Origin: Pararhizobium sp. A13
GTDB lineage: Bacteria > Pseudomonadota > Alphaproteobacteria > Rhizobiales > Rhizobiaceae
Length of the DNA stretch: 64,000 nt
NCBI RefSeq assembly: GCF_040126305.1
Contig: NZ_CP149511.1
Location: forward strand, 372,001-436,000
Reading direction: 5' to 3'
Numbering within the stretch: the first letter of the stretch is position 1; the number at the start of each line of letters is the position of its first letter. Below, one piece after another: positions 18,692 to 27,754 of this stretch. A program made the translations under genes and the position numbers. Below the pieces are notes generated by a model. The model searched no databases, was not told the DNA's origin, and saw only the letters and a program-made list of their open reading frames with translations.

Positions 18692-19810
18692 ATGCCGACG
18701 CAATTCAGTTCCGCCCGACTATCGATCATGCTCATGCTGCCGACCCTCACCGGATGCAACATGGTCGTCATGTCGCCCTCAGGGGATATTGCCGCGCAGC
18801 AAAGGGATTTGATTGTCATTTCGACGATCCTGATGCTGATCATCATCGTGCCCGTCATCTGCCTGACGCTTTATTTTGCCTGGCACTATCGCCAGTCCAA
18901 CAAGGCCGCCAAATACGATCCCGAATGGCATCATTCCACCGGGCTCGAGGTCGTCATCTGGTCCGCACCGCTTGCGATCATTATTGCGCTGGGCGCCATC
19001 ACATGGGTCAGTACCCACAAGCTCGATCCCTACCGGCCGCTCGACCGGATCGATGCGGCCCGGCGCGTCACGTCCGAGGTAAAGCCGCTGAACGTCGAGG
19101 TCGTGGCGCTCGACTGGAAATGGCTGTTCTTCTATCCGGACTACGGGATTGCGACGGTCAACGAACTGGCCGCGCCGGTCGATGTACCGATCAACTTCAA
19201 GATCACCGCCTCCTCGGTGATGAATTCCTTCTACGTGCCGGCACTGGCCGGCATGATCTACGCCATGCCCGGAATGCAGACCAAGCTGCATGCGGTGATC
19301 AACAAGGCGGGGGAATACCAGGGCTTGTCATCGAACTATAGCGGCGACGGTTTCTCCCATATGCGTTTCAAGTTCCACGGGCTCAATCAGGCGGGTTTCG
19401 ATGAATGGATCGCGCAGGCGAAGCAGAGCGGCACTATGCTCAATCGCGACGCCTATTTGAAACTTGAGAAGCCGAGCATCAAGGAGCCCGTCCGCTACTA
19501 TGCCTCCGTCGAGAACGGGCTTTATGACGCCGTTCTCAACATGTGCGTGCGAGCCGGGCAGATCTGCATGAAGGACATGATGCATATGGACATGATGGGC
19601 GGCGCGGGCGTCGACAGCCATGGAAACCGGGCCAAGCTGGAGCATGACAACCGCCATACGGAGGGCGGCGGCATTTCCGGCGAAGCTGCGTCCGGCGCCA
19701 CCTTCCCGGAAACCGGCAACCCTTCGCGCAGCAAAGAGCCGGCCGAGGGCATCGAGGACCGGCAGGAGGAGCCGGAAGCGATGAACCACGACATGCATAA
19801 AATGCACTAG
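18692..19810 (+). CDS. cyoA: Cytochrome bo-type ubiquinol oxidase subunit II
   Basis: The 372-residue protein has a lipoprotein signal with the lipobox TLTGC (Cys22), two transmembrane helices (about 40-65 and 85-105) and a periplasmic cupredoxin-like domain. As in quinol oxidases, the cupredoxin domain lacks the CuA-binding cluster of cytochrome c oxidases. The tail (from about 290) is rich in Met and His, as in CyoA proteins of rhizobia. It begins the cyoABCD-surf1 operon. The enzyme oxidises ubiquinol and reduces O2 in the inner membrane while pumping protons. Confidence 0.93.
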   Translation: MPTQFSSARLSIMLMLPTLTGCNMVVMSPSGDIAAQQRDLIVISTILMLIIIVPVICLTLYFAWHYRQSNKAAKYDPEWHHSTGLEVVIWSAPLAIIIALGAITWVSTHKLDPYRPLDRIDAARRVTSEVKPLNVEVVALDWKWLFFYPDYGIATVNELAAPVDVPINFKITASSVMNSFYVPALAGMIYAMPGMQTKLHAVINKAGEYQGLSSNYSGDGFSHMRFKFHGLNQAGFDEWIAQAKQSGTMLNRDAYLKLEKPSIKEPVRYYASVENGLYDAVLNMCVRAGQICMKDMMHMDMMGGAGVDSHGNRAKLEHDNRHTEGGGISGEAASGATFPETGNPSRSKEPAEGIEDRQEEPEAMNHDMHKMH

Positions 19811-19827
19811 GACTTCCCGTGCTCGGC

Positions 19828-19848
19828 GGCGCCGGACGATCCGGTGCC
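19828..19848 (+). other. Hairpin between cyoA and cyoB
   Basis: GGCGCCGGA (19828-19836) pairs with TCCGGTGCC (19840-19848), including one G-U pair, around a three-base loop. It lies in the 98-base cyoA-cyoB gap and could tune relative expression; no T-run follows. Confidence 0.4.
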
Positions 19849-19908
19849 GGGGGACGCGCAAGGCCCTCAATAGCCCTTGGGCCGCATTTCGAGAGATTTG
19901 GACAACAC

Positions 19909-21912
19909 ATGTTCGGTGAAACCAGTTTAACTCAGTTCATCTTCGGGCGGCTGTCCTGGGAAGCGATCCCCTATCACGAGCCCATCCTCGTCGCGACCTT
20001 TGCGGTCGTTGTGCTCGGCGGCATAGCGATCCTCGCCCTGATCACCAAATTCAAGCTTTGGGGTTATCTCTGGAACGAGTGGTTCACCAGCGTCGACCAC
20101 AAGAAGATCGGCATCATGTATGTGATACTGGCGTTGGTCATGCTGATGCGCGGCTTTGCCGATGCGATCATGATGCGTATCCAGCAGGCGATCGCCTTCA
20201 ACGGCAACGAGGGTTACCTCAACCCCCATCACTACGACCAGATCTTCACGGCCCATGGCGTGATCATGATCTTCTTCATGGCCATGCCCTTCGTGACAGG
20301 TCTCATGAACTACGTCGTGCCGCTGCAGATCGGTGCCCGCGACGTCTCCTTCCCTTTCCTCAACAATTTTTCCTTCTGGATGACGACGGCCGGCGCTGTC
20401 ATCATCATGCTGTCACTCTTCGTGGGTGAATTTGCGCGCACCGGCTGGCTCGCCTATCCGCCGCTTTCGGGCGCGGACTACAGTCCCGGCGTCGGCGTCG
20501 ACTATTACATATGGGGCCTGCAGGTGGCCGGTGTCGGCACAACGCTCTCCGGCATCAACCTGATAGCCACGATCGTCAAGATGCGGGCGCCCGGCATGAC
20601 CTTCATGAAGATGCCGGTCTTCACCTGGACGTCGCTCTGCACCAACATCCTGATCGTTGCGACGTTTCCGATCCTGACTGCCACGCTCGCGCTACTGTCG
20701 CTCGACCGCTACGTGGGGACGAACTTCTTCACCAATGACCTCGGCGGTAATCCGATGATGTATATCAACCTCATCTGGATATGGGGCCACCCGGAAGTCT
20801 ACATCCTCATCCTGCCGGCCTTCGGCATCTTTTCCGAGGTCGTCGCGACCTTCTGCGGAAAGCGCCTCTTCGGCTACGCCTCGATGGTCTACGCAACCTG
20901 CGTGATCATGATCCTGTCCTATATCGTCTGGCTACACCACTTCTTCACGATGGGTTCGGGCGCCTCGGTCAACGCCTTCTTCGGAATCACAACGATGATC
21001 ATCTCGATCCCGACGGGCGCGAAAATGTTCAACTGGCTCTTCACCATGTATCGCGGACGCATCCGCTACGAAGTGCCGATGCTGTGGACCGTCGGCTTCA
21101 TGGTCACCTTCGTCATCGGTGGCATGACCGGCGTCATGCTGGCCATCCCGCCGGCCGACTTCGTGCTGCACAATTCGCTGTTCCTCATCGCCCACTTCCA
21201 CAACGTCATCATCGGCGGCGTCGTGTTCGGGCTGATGGCCGGCCTCGTCTACTGGTGGCCCAAGGCCTTCGGCTACAAGCTCGATCCGTTCTGGGGCAGG
21301 ATGAGCTTCTGGTTCTGGCAGATCGGCTTCTTCTTCGCCTTCATGCCGCTTTATGTGCTCGGCCTGATGGGCGTCACCCGGCGTGTCAGCCAGTTCGAGG
21401 ACTCTTCGCTGCAGGTCTGGTTCGTCATCGCCGCCTTCGGAGCCGTCCTGATCGCGCTCGGCATCGCCTCCTTTGTCATCCAGATCATCGTCAGTTATCT
21501 GAGGCGCGATCAGCTGCGCGAGACGAGTGGTGATGCCTGGGACGGCCGCACGCTGGAATGGTCGACCTCCTCGCCGCCGCCGGAATACAACTTCGCCTTC
21601 ACGCCGGTCGTGCACGATCACGACAGCTGGTACGACATGAAGAACCGTGGCTATGAGCGCCCGCTCGCAGGTTTCAAGCCAATCCACATGCCGAGGAACA
21701 CCGGTACGGGCGTCGTCCTGGCGGGGATCAGCGTCGTGCTCGCCTTCGCGCTGATATGGTACATCTGGTGGCTCGTGGCCATGTCCTTCATCGCCATCGT
21801 TGCCGTCTCGATCGGCCATACTTTCAACTATCAGCGCGATTTCTTCATCCCTGCCGAGACCGTCGCGGCAACGGAGGATGCGCGCTCCAAGCTGCTCGCA
21901 GAACGGACCTGA
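19909..21912 (+). CDS. cyoB: Cytochrome bo-type ubiquinol oxidase subunit I
   Basis: The 667-residue heme-copper oxidase subunit has about fifteen transmembrane helices, the usual CyoB length and layout. Visible ligands are the low-spin heme His in [18 protein letters not shown], the CuB and cross-linked His-Tyr motif [15 protein letters not shown], the His-His pair in WLHHFFTMG, and the heme His pair in [10 protein letters not shown]. The frame is open back to 19819, but the ATG at 19909 starts the normal [18 protein letters not shown]-terminus. It contains heme b, heme o3 and CuB, and is the catalytic and proton-pumping subunit. Confidence 0.95.
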   Translation: MFGETSLTQFIFGRLSWEAIPYHEPILVATFAVVVLGGIAILALITKFKLWGYLWNEWFTSVDHKKIGIMYVILALVMLMRGFADAIMMRIQQAIAFNGNEGYLNPHHYDQIFTAHGVIMIFFMAMPFVTGLMNYVVPLQIGARDVSFPFLNNFSFWMTTAGAVIIMLSLFVGEFARTGWLAYPPLSGADYSPGVGVDYYIWGLQVAGVGTTLSGINLIATIVKMRAPGMTFMKMPVFTWTSLCTNILIVATFPILTATLALLSLDRYVGTNFFTNDLGGNPMMYINLIWIWGHPEVYILILPAFGIFSEVVATFCGKRLFGYASMVYATCVIMILSYIVWLHHFFTMGSGASVNAFFGITTMIISIPTGAKMFNWLFTMYRGRIRYEVPMLWTVGFMVTFVIGGMTGVMLAIPPADFVLHNSLFLIAHFHNVIIGGVVFGLMAGLVYWWPKAFGYKLDPFWGRMSFWFWQIGFFFAFMPLYVLGLMGVTRRVSQFEDSSLQVWFVIAAFGAVLIALGIASFVIQIIVSYLRRDQLRETSGDAWDGRTLEWSTSSPPPEYNFAFTPVVHDHDSWYDMKNRGYERPLAGFKPIHMPRNTGTGVVLAGISVVLAFALIWYIWWLVAMSFIAIVAVSIGHTFNYQRDFFIPAETVAATEDARSKLLAERT

Positions 21913-21916
21913 GACG

Positions 21917-22534
21917 ATGAGCGAGACCCAAGTCAAAGACCAAACGCCGCAGTTCTACCTGACGGAAGATCATCATCCGGAAAACAGCACCATGCTGGGT
22001 TTCTGGCTCTATCTGATGAGCGACTGCCTGATCTTCGCCGTGCTGTTTGCGACGCATGGCGTACTCGGGCGCAATTATGCCGCAGGCCCTTCGCCAGCCG
22101 ATCTGTTCGATCTCAAGATCGTCGCCGTCAACACCGCCATGCTGTTGTTCTCGTCCATCACCTATGGCTTTGCCATGCTTCAGATGGAGCGCAACGCCAA
22201 GATGGAAACCCTATTCTGGCTCGGCGCTACCGGCGTGTTCGGGGCGGTCTTCCTGGCGCTGGAACTCTATGAATTTTACCACATGATACTGGAGGGAGCC
22301 GGTCCGACCCGTTCGGCCTTCCTGTCCTCGTTCTTCACGCTGGTCGGCACGCACGGCCTACACGTGACCTTCGGCATGACCTGGCTGGTCACACTCATGG
22401 TGCAGGTGAAAAAGCACGGGCTGATCACGGAAAACCGCCGCCGGCTGATGTGCCTGTCGATGTTCTGGCACTTCCTCGACGTGATCTGGATCGGCGTCTT
22501 CTCCTTTGTCTACCTACTGGGAGTTCTCGTATGA
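21917..22534 (+). CDS. cyoC: Cytochrome bo-type ubiquinol oxidase subunit III
   Basis: The 205-residue membrane protein has five hydrophobic segments of the CyoC type, starting MLGFWLYLMSDCLIFAVLFA and ending LDVIWIGVFSFVYLLGVLV. The ATG at 21917 lies four bases after the cyoB stop. Its final codon overlaps the cyoD start in ATGA, so translation of the two is coupled. Subunit III stabilises the oxidase complex in the inner membrane. Confidence 0.93.
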   Translation: MSETQVKDQTPQFYLTEDHHPENSTMLGFWLYLMSDCLIFAVLFATHGVLGRNYAAGPSPADLFDLKIVAVNTAMLLFSSITYGFAMLQMERNAKMETLFWLGATGVFGAVFLALELYEFYHMILEGAGPTRSAFLSSFFTLVGTHGLHVTFGMTWLVTLMVQVKKHGLITENRRRLMCLSMFWHFLDVIWIGVFSFVYLLGVLV

Positions 22535-22938
22535 GTGCGCATCCTCATCAGCCTTCCCACGAAAGCGCGTCGGACACGCATCACGCACACAGCCATGGGC
22601 ACGGAGCTGGCCACGGATCGCTGAGGAGCTATCTGATCGGCTTTATCCTGTCCGTGATCCTGACGGCGATCCCGTTCTGGCTGGTCATGGACGGCGTTTT
22701 GGACAGCAAGCTGGCGACGGCCGTGCTCGTGATGGGAATCGGTGCCGTACAGATTGTCGTGCATATGGTCTACTTCCTGCACATGAACCCGCGCTCGGAG
22801 GGCGGCTGGACGCTGATGGCGCTGATCTTCACGCTCGTTATCGTCGGCATCGCGCTCGCGGGTTCACTTTGGGTCATGCATCACCTCAACACGAACATGA
22901 TGCCGATGACGCACGAGATAATGAAGAACATGCCCTGA
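22531..22938 (+). CDS. cyoD: Cytochrome bo-type ubiquinol oxidase subunit IV
   Basis: The 135-residue protein has a His-rich N-terminal tail (HHAHSHGHGAGHG) followed by three transmembrane segments of the CyoD family (SYLIGFILSVILTAIPFWLV, and VQIVVHMVYFLHM). It starts by overlapping the cyoC stop (ATGA at 22531). Subunit IV assists assembly of the CuB site. The His-rich tail is a little longer than in enteric CyoD and could bind metal; that is inference. Confidence 0.92.
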   Translation: MSAHPHQPSHESASDTHHAHSHGHGAGHGSLRSYLIGFILSVILTAIPFWLVMDGVLDSKLATAVLVMGIGAVQIVVHMVYFLHMNPRSEGGWTLMALIFTLVIVGIALAGSLWVMHHLNTNMMPMTHEIMKNMP

Positions 22939-22965
22939 CGGCAGAATGACGGGCCGAGCGCGATC

Positions 22966-23712
22966 ATGACCATCGATCGACTACAGGGAGAGGCGGAGTC
23001 CAGCATTTCACCCTCCCGTCCCCGCCTGGTGCTTATGGGTGCCATGCTGCTGGTCGCCGTTTTCGTTGCCCTTGGTACCTGGCAGGTACAGCGGCTCATC
23101 TGGAAGCTTGATCTCATCGCGCGGGTGGAGGCGCGCATCCAAGCGCAGGCGGTGTCGGCGCCGTCTCGCGCCCAATGGGACGCTGTCGGCGCAGAGAAGG
23201 ACGAATACCGCCGCGTCACCGTGACAGGCGTTTTCGTACACGACAAGACGGTTCTGGTGCAGGCGGTGACGGAGCGCGGCGCGGGCTTCTGGGTGCTGAC
23301 CCCGATGCGCCGGCAAGACATGTCGACCGTGCTGATCAATCGCGGCTTCGTACCGTCGGATCGTCGCGACGCATCCGAACGCGCGCAGGGCAATATTGCT
23401 GGAAACATCGAGGTCACCGGGCTCATGCGCATGAGCGAACCGGGCGGCGCTTTCCTGCGTTCCAACGACCCGGCAAACGACCGATGGTTTTCCCGCGACG
23501 TCGCCGCCATCGCTGCATCGAAAGGCCTCGACGATGTCGCACCTTACTTCATTGACGCGGATGCAACGCCTGTTCCCGGCGGCCTGCCGATCGGCGGCCT
23601 GACGGTCGTCCGATTTCGCAACAATCATCTCGTCTATGCGCTGACCTGGTATGCCCTGGCGATGATGAGTGCGTCAGGTGCCTTTCTCGTGTATCGTCGG
23701 CGGCTTGCATAG
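22966..23712 (+). CDS. SURF1-family oxidase assembly protein
   Basis: The 248-residue protein has the SURF1 layout: an N-terminal transmembrane helix (LVLMGAMLLVAVFVALGTWQ) leading into GTWQVQRL, a periplasmic beta-rich domain with VLINRGFVPSDRR, and a second helix near the C-terminus (HLVYALTWYALAMM). SURF1 helps insert heme into heme-copper oxidases. It follows cyoD by 27 bases and is the last gene of the operon, where its partner is the cyo enzyme. Its presence is usual in alphaproteobacterial cyo operons. Confidence 0.9.
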   Translation: MTIDRLQGEAESSISPSRPRLVLMGAMLLVAVFVALGTWQVQRLIWKLDLIARVEARIQAQAVSAPSRAQWDAVGAEKDEYRRVTVTGVFVHDKTVLVQAVTERGAGFWVLTPMRRQDMSTVLINRGFVPSDRRDASERAQGNIAGNIEVTGLMRMSEPGGAFLRSNDPANDRWFSRDVAAIAASKGLDDVAPYFIDADATPVPGGLPIGGLTVVRFRNNHLVYALTWYALAMMSASGAFLVYRRRLA

Positions 23713-23906
23713 CGGTATCGGAAAAAATTGCCCTGCGGGACGTGAGCTTACCGGTGCGGCATGCCTCCTTTTCGCCGAGAGAGCCGAAGGGAGCGATCTG
23801 GGAGCAGTCACTAAGAGCGCAGGTTCACGGCAGCCGCGGCACTTCGCAAGGCGGCTCCCGCCGGAGGGGATAGAGCGAAGATGTGGTGCAAACGCTGGAA
23901 CGGGTG

Positions 23907-24279
23907 TCATTTCGCCTCCCAGATTTTGCGCCAGGCCGCGAACTCTGAGGGGCGGATCTGATAGCGCGCGAAATTGCCTTCGTGCAGTCCCGTCAGCTCG
24001 GCTTCGGCAATCTCTACGAAGCGCCCACGGTCGGCGGGATAGACCCTGTCGCCAGCCGTCCGTGCGTCCGGTGCGCCCACGAATGAGCTCAGCGACGATT
24101 TCACGCAACTCGGCGCGACAGCGAAGCCTGAACGGATCAGGCTCGCCCAGCGACTGGCGAACAGCGGCGTAGCGCGCTGCCGAGCGTTCACAGGCCAATA
24201 CAAAGAGGTCTTTGAGAAGAGCAATCTAGTTCAGCTCGTAAACCTCGAGCACTGCCTCGCTATACGCCCGTCGCGGCAC
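23907..24279 (-). pseudogene. C-terminal remnant of a Fic-family protein
   Basis: On the minus strand the sequence reads VPRRAYSEAVLEVYELN, is interrupted by TAG at 24226-24228, and resumes in the same frame as IALLKDLFVLACERSAARYA, then VRQSLGEPDPFRLR. It then shifts frame near 24050 to FVEIAEAELTGLHEGNFARY and QIRPSEFAAWRKIWEAK, stopping at 23907. These blocks and their order are those of the C-terminal extension of rhizobial Fic proteins as I recall them. The catalytic HPFREGNGR region is absent, so the AMPylation domain is lost. There is at least one nonsense mutation, one frameshift and a missing N-terminus. Confidence 0.55.
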
Positions 24280-24677
24280 CCTCGGTGTCTTCCCTGCGCC
24301 CTAACGCCTAGACGCAAGGATGGTGGTGGTATGCGCAAAATCAAGCCTACGCGCAATTTTCGTTGAGCGTAGGCCTTTTCAGGCGCTAGTTGGGAGAGAC
24401 TGCGTGTCGAAGCAGCTTGGTCAAGGGATTGGTTTCGCCGACAAGCGACGCGGCAGCACGAAACAGCCCGCCAGAATCTGGCGATGCTGCTGTTCGAACC
24501 GCAAGTTAAGATGAAATCCTACCCCCCGCAATCAAATGTAAAGGCACACTCTACTGCCGGTCTACGGTTCGATTCCTTTCAAGCCGGTCGTGATGACCGC
24601 TTCACCGCTTCAGGCGAAGTTGCCGTTGATTGACATTAAATCACGGGTCAGAAGTTCGAACCCTTTTGTAAGCATCA
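24280..24677. other. Gap without a supported gene
   Basis: About 400 bases between the Fic remnant and the end of the cyclase gene. Short frames only; probably the debris of a lost gene. Confidence 0.4.
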
Positions 24678-25352
24678 CTATACCTCGGCAAAGGCGCGAA
24701 CGGTCATGGCGGCAGCGCCGACGGCCTTGATGGGAATGGCGAAAAACCGGAAGCCGTCGTTCGGCAGGAGGTGCAGATCGCGCAGATTCTCGACGATCAG
24801 GATATCGTGTTCAAGAAGCAACGAATGGGCGGGACGAGCGGGGTCGGCGCGTGTATCAACATTGAAAGTATCGACACCCAGCAGGGATGCGCCCCGCGCG
24901 ATCAACGCGTCGATGACATCACGATCAAGAAACGGATACTGCTCGTAGGTCTCAGTACCCCAATGTCGGTCCCATCCAAATTGCACCAGAACCGCCTTCC
25001 CCTTGATATCTTCAGGCAGATCGATGTGTTCGAGGCCAATGCGCGCGCCAGGCTCGGCGGGTGTGGCATCGACCACGATACCCGGCAGAATAAGCTCGTC
25101 GAGACGTAGTTCGGCAATATCGCGGCGATCTTTCCAGCGATGCCGCGGTGCGTCGATGTATGTGCCGATGGAGGTCTGGAAGCATACCTCCGTAATTTCG
25201 AAGCTCGCCTTGTGATCATAGAAGGGAGCAGATGCCTCATGCGTGACGAAAGGACGAATGCTGGCGGTGAATTGCTTGACCTCGCCATCTCGTTTCAACG
25301 AAAATCCTGGCATGCCGTCGGCAAAGTCGTGGGTAAGGTCGATCAGGGGCAT
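24678..25352 (-). CDS. Cyclase-family (kynurenine formamidase-like) hydrolase
   Basis: The 224-residue protein has the cyclase/formamidase fold: PLIDLTHDFADGMPG at the start, a metal-site region SIGTYIDAPRH at residues 61-71, and VLVQFGWDRHW later. The usual metal motif is HxGTHxDxPxH; here Ser61 and Tyr65 replace the first two His, while Asp67 and His71 remain. Some cyclase subfamilies carry this GTY variant, so the protein may still be active but with altered metal use. It is the last gene of a minus-strand group with a VOC protein, amidase and EctC homologue, and probably opens a cyclic or N-acyl intermediate (inference). Confidence 0.8.
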   Translation of the reverse strand: MPLIDLTHDFADGMPGFSLKRDGEVKQFTASIRPFVTHEASAPFYDHKASFEITEVCFQTSIGTYIDAPRHRWKDRRDIAELRLDELILPGIVVDATPAEPGARIGLEHIDLPEDIKGKAVLVQFGWDRHWGTETYEQYPFLDRDVIDALIARGASLLGVDTFNVDTRADPARPAHSLLLEHDILIVENLRDLHLLPNDGFRFFAIPIKAVGAAAMTVRAFAEV

Positions 25353-25415
25353 TGCTTTTGGGGCCTTTCGGTTTGCGGCTTTGGGATGTGATGTCTGGGA
25401 CGATGCGTATGTTTA

Positions 25416-25829
25416 TCAGCGCGCAAATATGCCGTCGAAATCACGGAAACCCTTTACTTCGATTGGATTGCCGCTGGGATCGAAGAAGAACATGGTGCGC
25501 TGCTCGCCCGGTTCGCCGGCAAAGCGGACGACCGGCGGGATGTCAAAGTTGATTTGAGCTGTCTGAAGGCGGTTCGCCAACGCAAACCAGTCATCGAGCG
25601 GCAGCACCACGCCGAGATGTGGCATCATGACCATATGGTCGCCGACCTTGCCGGTTCGGGTGACGGCGAATGGTGTGCCGAGATGCAAGGAAATCTGATG
25701 CCCGAAAAAATCGAAATCTACCCAAGTGTCCGTACTGCGGCCTTCCCGGCAGCCGAGGATATCACCATAGAAGCGCCTCGACGCGTCCAGATCGGTCACG
25801 TGATAGGCAAGATGAAAGGCAGAGCGCAT
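25416..25829 (-). CDS. VOC-family (glyoxalase/dioxygenase-like) protein
   Basis: The 137-residue protein has the vicinal-oxygen-chelate repeat: FHLAYHVTDLDASRRFYGDI in the first module and FFFDPSGNPIEVKGF, with the metal-binding Glu, in the second. Potential ligands are His9, His around DHMVMMPHLG and the C-terminal Glu. Members are lyases, epimerases or dioxygenases. It lies 33 bases after the amidase gene and 63 before the cyclase gene on the same strand, so it belongs to the same catabolic group. The substrate is unknown. Confidence 0.85.
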   Translation of the reverse strand: MRSAFHLAYHVTDLDASRRFYGDILGCREGRSTDTWVDFDFFGHQISLHLGTPFAVTRTGKVGDHMVMMPHLGVVLPLDDWFALANRLQTAQINFDIPPVVRFAGEPGEQRTMFFFDPSGNPIEVKGFRDFDGIFAR

Positions 25830-25862
25830 ATGGATTCTCCTTGACGATGCAGGTTAACGAGC

Positions 25863-27173
25863 TCATTCCGGCAAGGCAGAACGAGAGCCAGTGTTCAAAA
25901 TGGCGGACAGGATCTCGACACAGTGCAAAAGCTTTACATCGGAAAATGCTGAACCGATGACCTGGAGGCCTATCGGCAATTCCCCGTCCCTGCGCATGAG
26001 CGGAATATTGGCTTGAGGAAGGCCAAATGCGGTCCAAAGCCTTATGAAGTCTGACGTTCCCGTAGCAGCCAAGCCGACCGGTGCTACGTGGGCGCAGCTC
26101 GGCGCAATCACGGCATCATAAGGCTCGATAGTGGCGTGCAGAACAGAAACGAGCAACCCCAGCCGGTTCCGCGTCGTAACTTCATTCTCCCAGGAAGTCG
26201 TCGACGCGCGCTCAAACATTTCGGCAAGCTGCGGGCTCATGGATTTGGCGGAGGCCGCTTGTTCCTTGTGGAGCGCCCTGGCACCTTCGCAGTCGTTTAT
26301 GATCTGGTGATCATGGGCAACTGCTTCGAAAGCCGATGGAAGAACAAGCTCGTCGACGTCATGGCCACGCACTGCAAGAGAGAACGCGGTCGCCTCGATA
26401 GCTTGGCGAACATCTGGGTCGGCCAAGCCCCAATACGGCGTTTTACAGAAACCGAGTTTCAATCGCTGATTGGGCGCAACGTACTTCGGTAACCCCTGGA
26501 TCAAGACACGAGCAATCAGGCTCAGATCTCGCGCGGATGCACCATACCAGCCCACCGTGTCAAAGCTGGGTGCAAGGGGCTTAACGCCTTCCAGTGAAAC
26601 CAGGTTCTGCGAGGGTTTGTAAGCGTAGAGCCCGCAATAGGATGCCGGCTTGATCAGAGAACCCGCGGTCTGCGTACCGAGCGCTCCGGCAAAAAGGCCC
26701 GCCGCGAGGCCCGCCGCCGATCCCGCACTCGAACTGCCCGGTGTTCGTGATAGATCATGTGGGTTGCGGGTAGGGCCGGTATGCATGAACGCAAATTCGG
26801 CAGTAGCTGTCTTGCCCATAACGACCGCTCCCGCTTGCCGGAGAAGAGCGACCGCATTGGCATCCCGCGAAGGTCGATTATTGCGATAGATCGGCGAATT
26901 GAACTCTGTCGTCCAGTCAACCGTATCGAAGATATCCTTGACACCGATCGGGACACCCGCAAGCAGTCCCTTTTCAGGACTTCTGTCTATACGATCGGCT
27001 TGTTCGACCACCAGCTCGTGATTGAAGGCAGCGAACGCCTGGATGTCAGGCTCTTTCATCAAAGTCCGGGCGATGAAGTCTTCGGCCACAGACCTCGCCG
27101 TCAGGCGTCCTGCACCCACTTCGAGAGCAATAGCTGTCGAATCGTGATCGAACTTATGAACGAAACCGGTCAC
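25863..27173 (-). CDS. Amidase-signature family hydrolase
   Basis: The 436-residue protein carries the Ser-cisSer-Lys triad of amidase-signature enzymes: Lys79 in GVPIGVKD, cis-Ser148 in TPGSSSAGSAAG and nucleophile Ser172 in TQTAGSLIKPAS, with the expected spacings of 69 and 24 residues. The usual GGSSSG motif is altered to GSSSAG. It hydrolyses a C-N bond of an amide. It lies 77 bases after the EctC-like gene and ahead of VOC and cyclase genes, all on the minus strand and divergent from a LysR gene, which points to breakdown of a cyclic or N-acylated compound. Confidence 0.88.
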   Translation of the reverse strand: MTGFVHKFDHDSTAIALEVGAGRLTARSVAEDFIARTLMKEPDIQAFAAFNHELVVEQADRIDRSPEKGLLAGVPIGVKDIFDTVDWTTEFNSPIYRNNRPSRDANAVALLRQAGAVVMGKTATAEFAFMHTGPTRNPHDLSRTPGSSSAGSAAGLAAGLFAGALGTQTAGSLIKPASYCGLYAYKPSQNLVSLEGVKPLAPSFDTVGWYGASARDLSLIARVLIQGLPKYVAPNQRLKLGFCKTPYWGLADPDVRQAIEATAFSLAVRGHDVDELVLPSAFEAVAHDHQIINDCEGARALHKEQAASAKSMSPQLAEMFERASTTSWENEVTTRNRLGLLVSVLHATIEPYDAVIAPSCAHVAPVGLAATGTSDFIRLWTAFGLPQANIPLMRRDGELPIGLQVIGSAFSDVKLLHCVEILSAILNTGSRSALPE

Positions 27174-27250
27174 CGTCGCACCCCAGATTGTAAAAGCTCT
27201 TGGGGAAATGTGCTGTTATCATCAGCGCATTTCCATTCACCGAATTGCGG

Positions 27251-27631
27251 TTAATACGAGGAGTGCGCGCCGTTTGCGTAATTGTGCGATTCCTGACCTT
27301 TGATCGGTGGATTGAACACGCTCACGAGCCGCATGTCTGTGTGGGCACGAAGAACGTGTTTGTCGTGTTTGTCCAAAGCGTAGAGCGTTCCCGGCTCAAG
27401 TGCCCAGATATTGCCGTCGTTGTCTTGGATCTCGCCGCGGCCTTCGATGCAATAGCATGCTTCAAGGTGGTTGCGGTATTGCTGATGGGATTCGCTACCG
27501 GCGCGTACCGTCGTCTCCATAAGCGCGAAGCCAAGTCCGTCGCGCTCCAGAACGAACCGTCGGCTCAACCCGTTACCCCAATCAACATCTCGTTCTGTCC
27601 CTATGAGCTCTGCCAGCGTGCGTACGAACAT
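27251..27631 (-). CDS. Stand-alone ectoine synthase homologue (EctC-like cupin)
   Basis: The 126-residue cupin matches ectoine synthase along its length: HLEACYCIEGRGEI, PGTLYALDKHDKHVLRA and RLVSVFNPP. The iron ligands of characterised EctC are conserved (Glu57, Tyr84, His92). The cysteine before VFNPP in known enzymes is Ser104 here, so the substrate may differ. EctC closes N-gamma-acetyl-diaminobutyrate to ectoine by loss of water and can run in reverse on ring analogues. No ectA, ectB or ask_ect lies nearby. Instead an amidase, VOC protein and cyclase follow, so this is probably an orphan EctC in a catabolic or salvage pathway. It is probably transcribed from the region shared with the LysR gene at 27755. 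Confidence 0.85.
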   Translation of the reverse strand: MFVRTLAELIGTERDVDWGNGLSRRFVLERDGLGFALMETTVRAGSESHQQYRNHLEACYCIEGRGEIQDNDGNIWALEPGTLYALDKHDKHVLRAHTDMRLVSVFNPPIKGQESHNYANGAHSSY

Positions 27632-27754
27632 CGTTCACGATCCCCAATTCGTTCTTAAAGCAGCAGCTAGTTGCTTTTTCACACCCCAATTTGACAAGTT
27701 GCACGGATGAAATAAAGCAGATAGATCGAACATATTTGTTAGGAAATCAGACAA

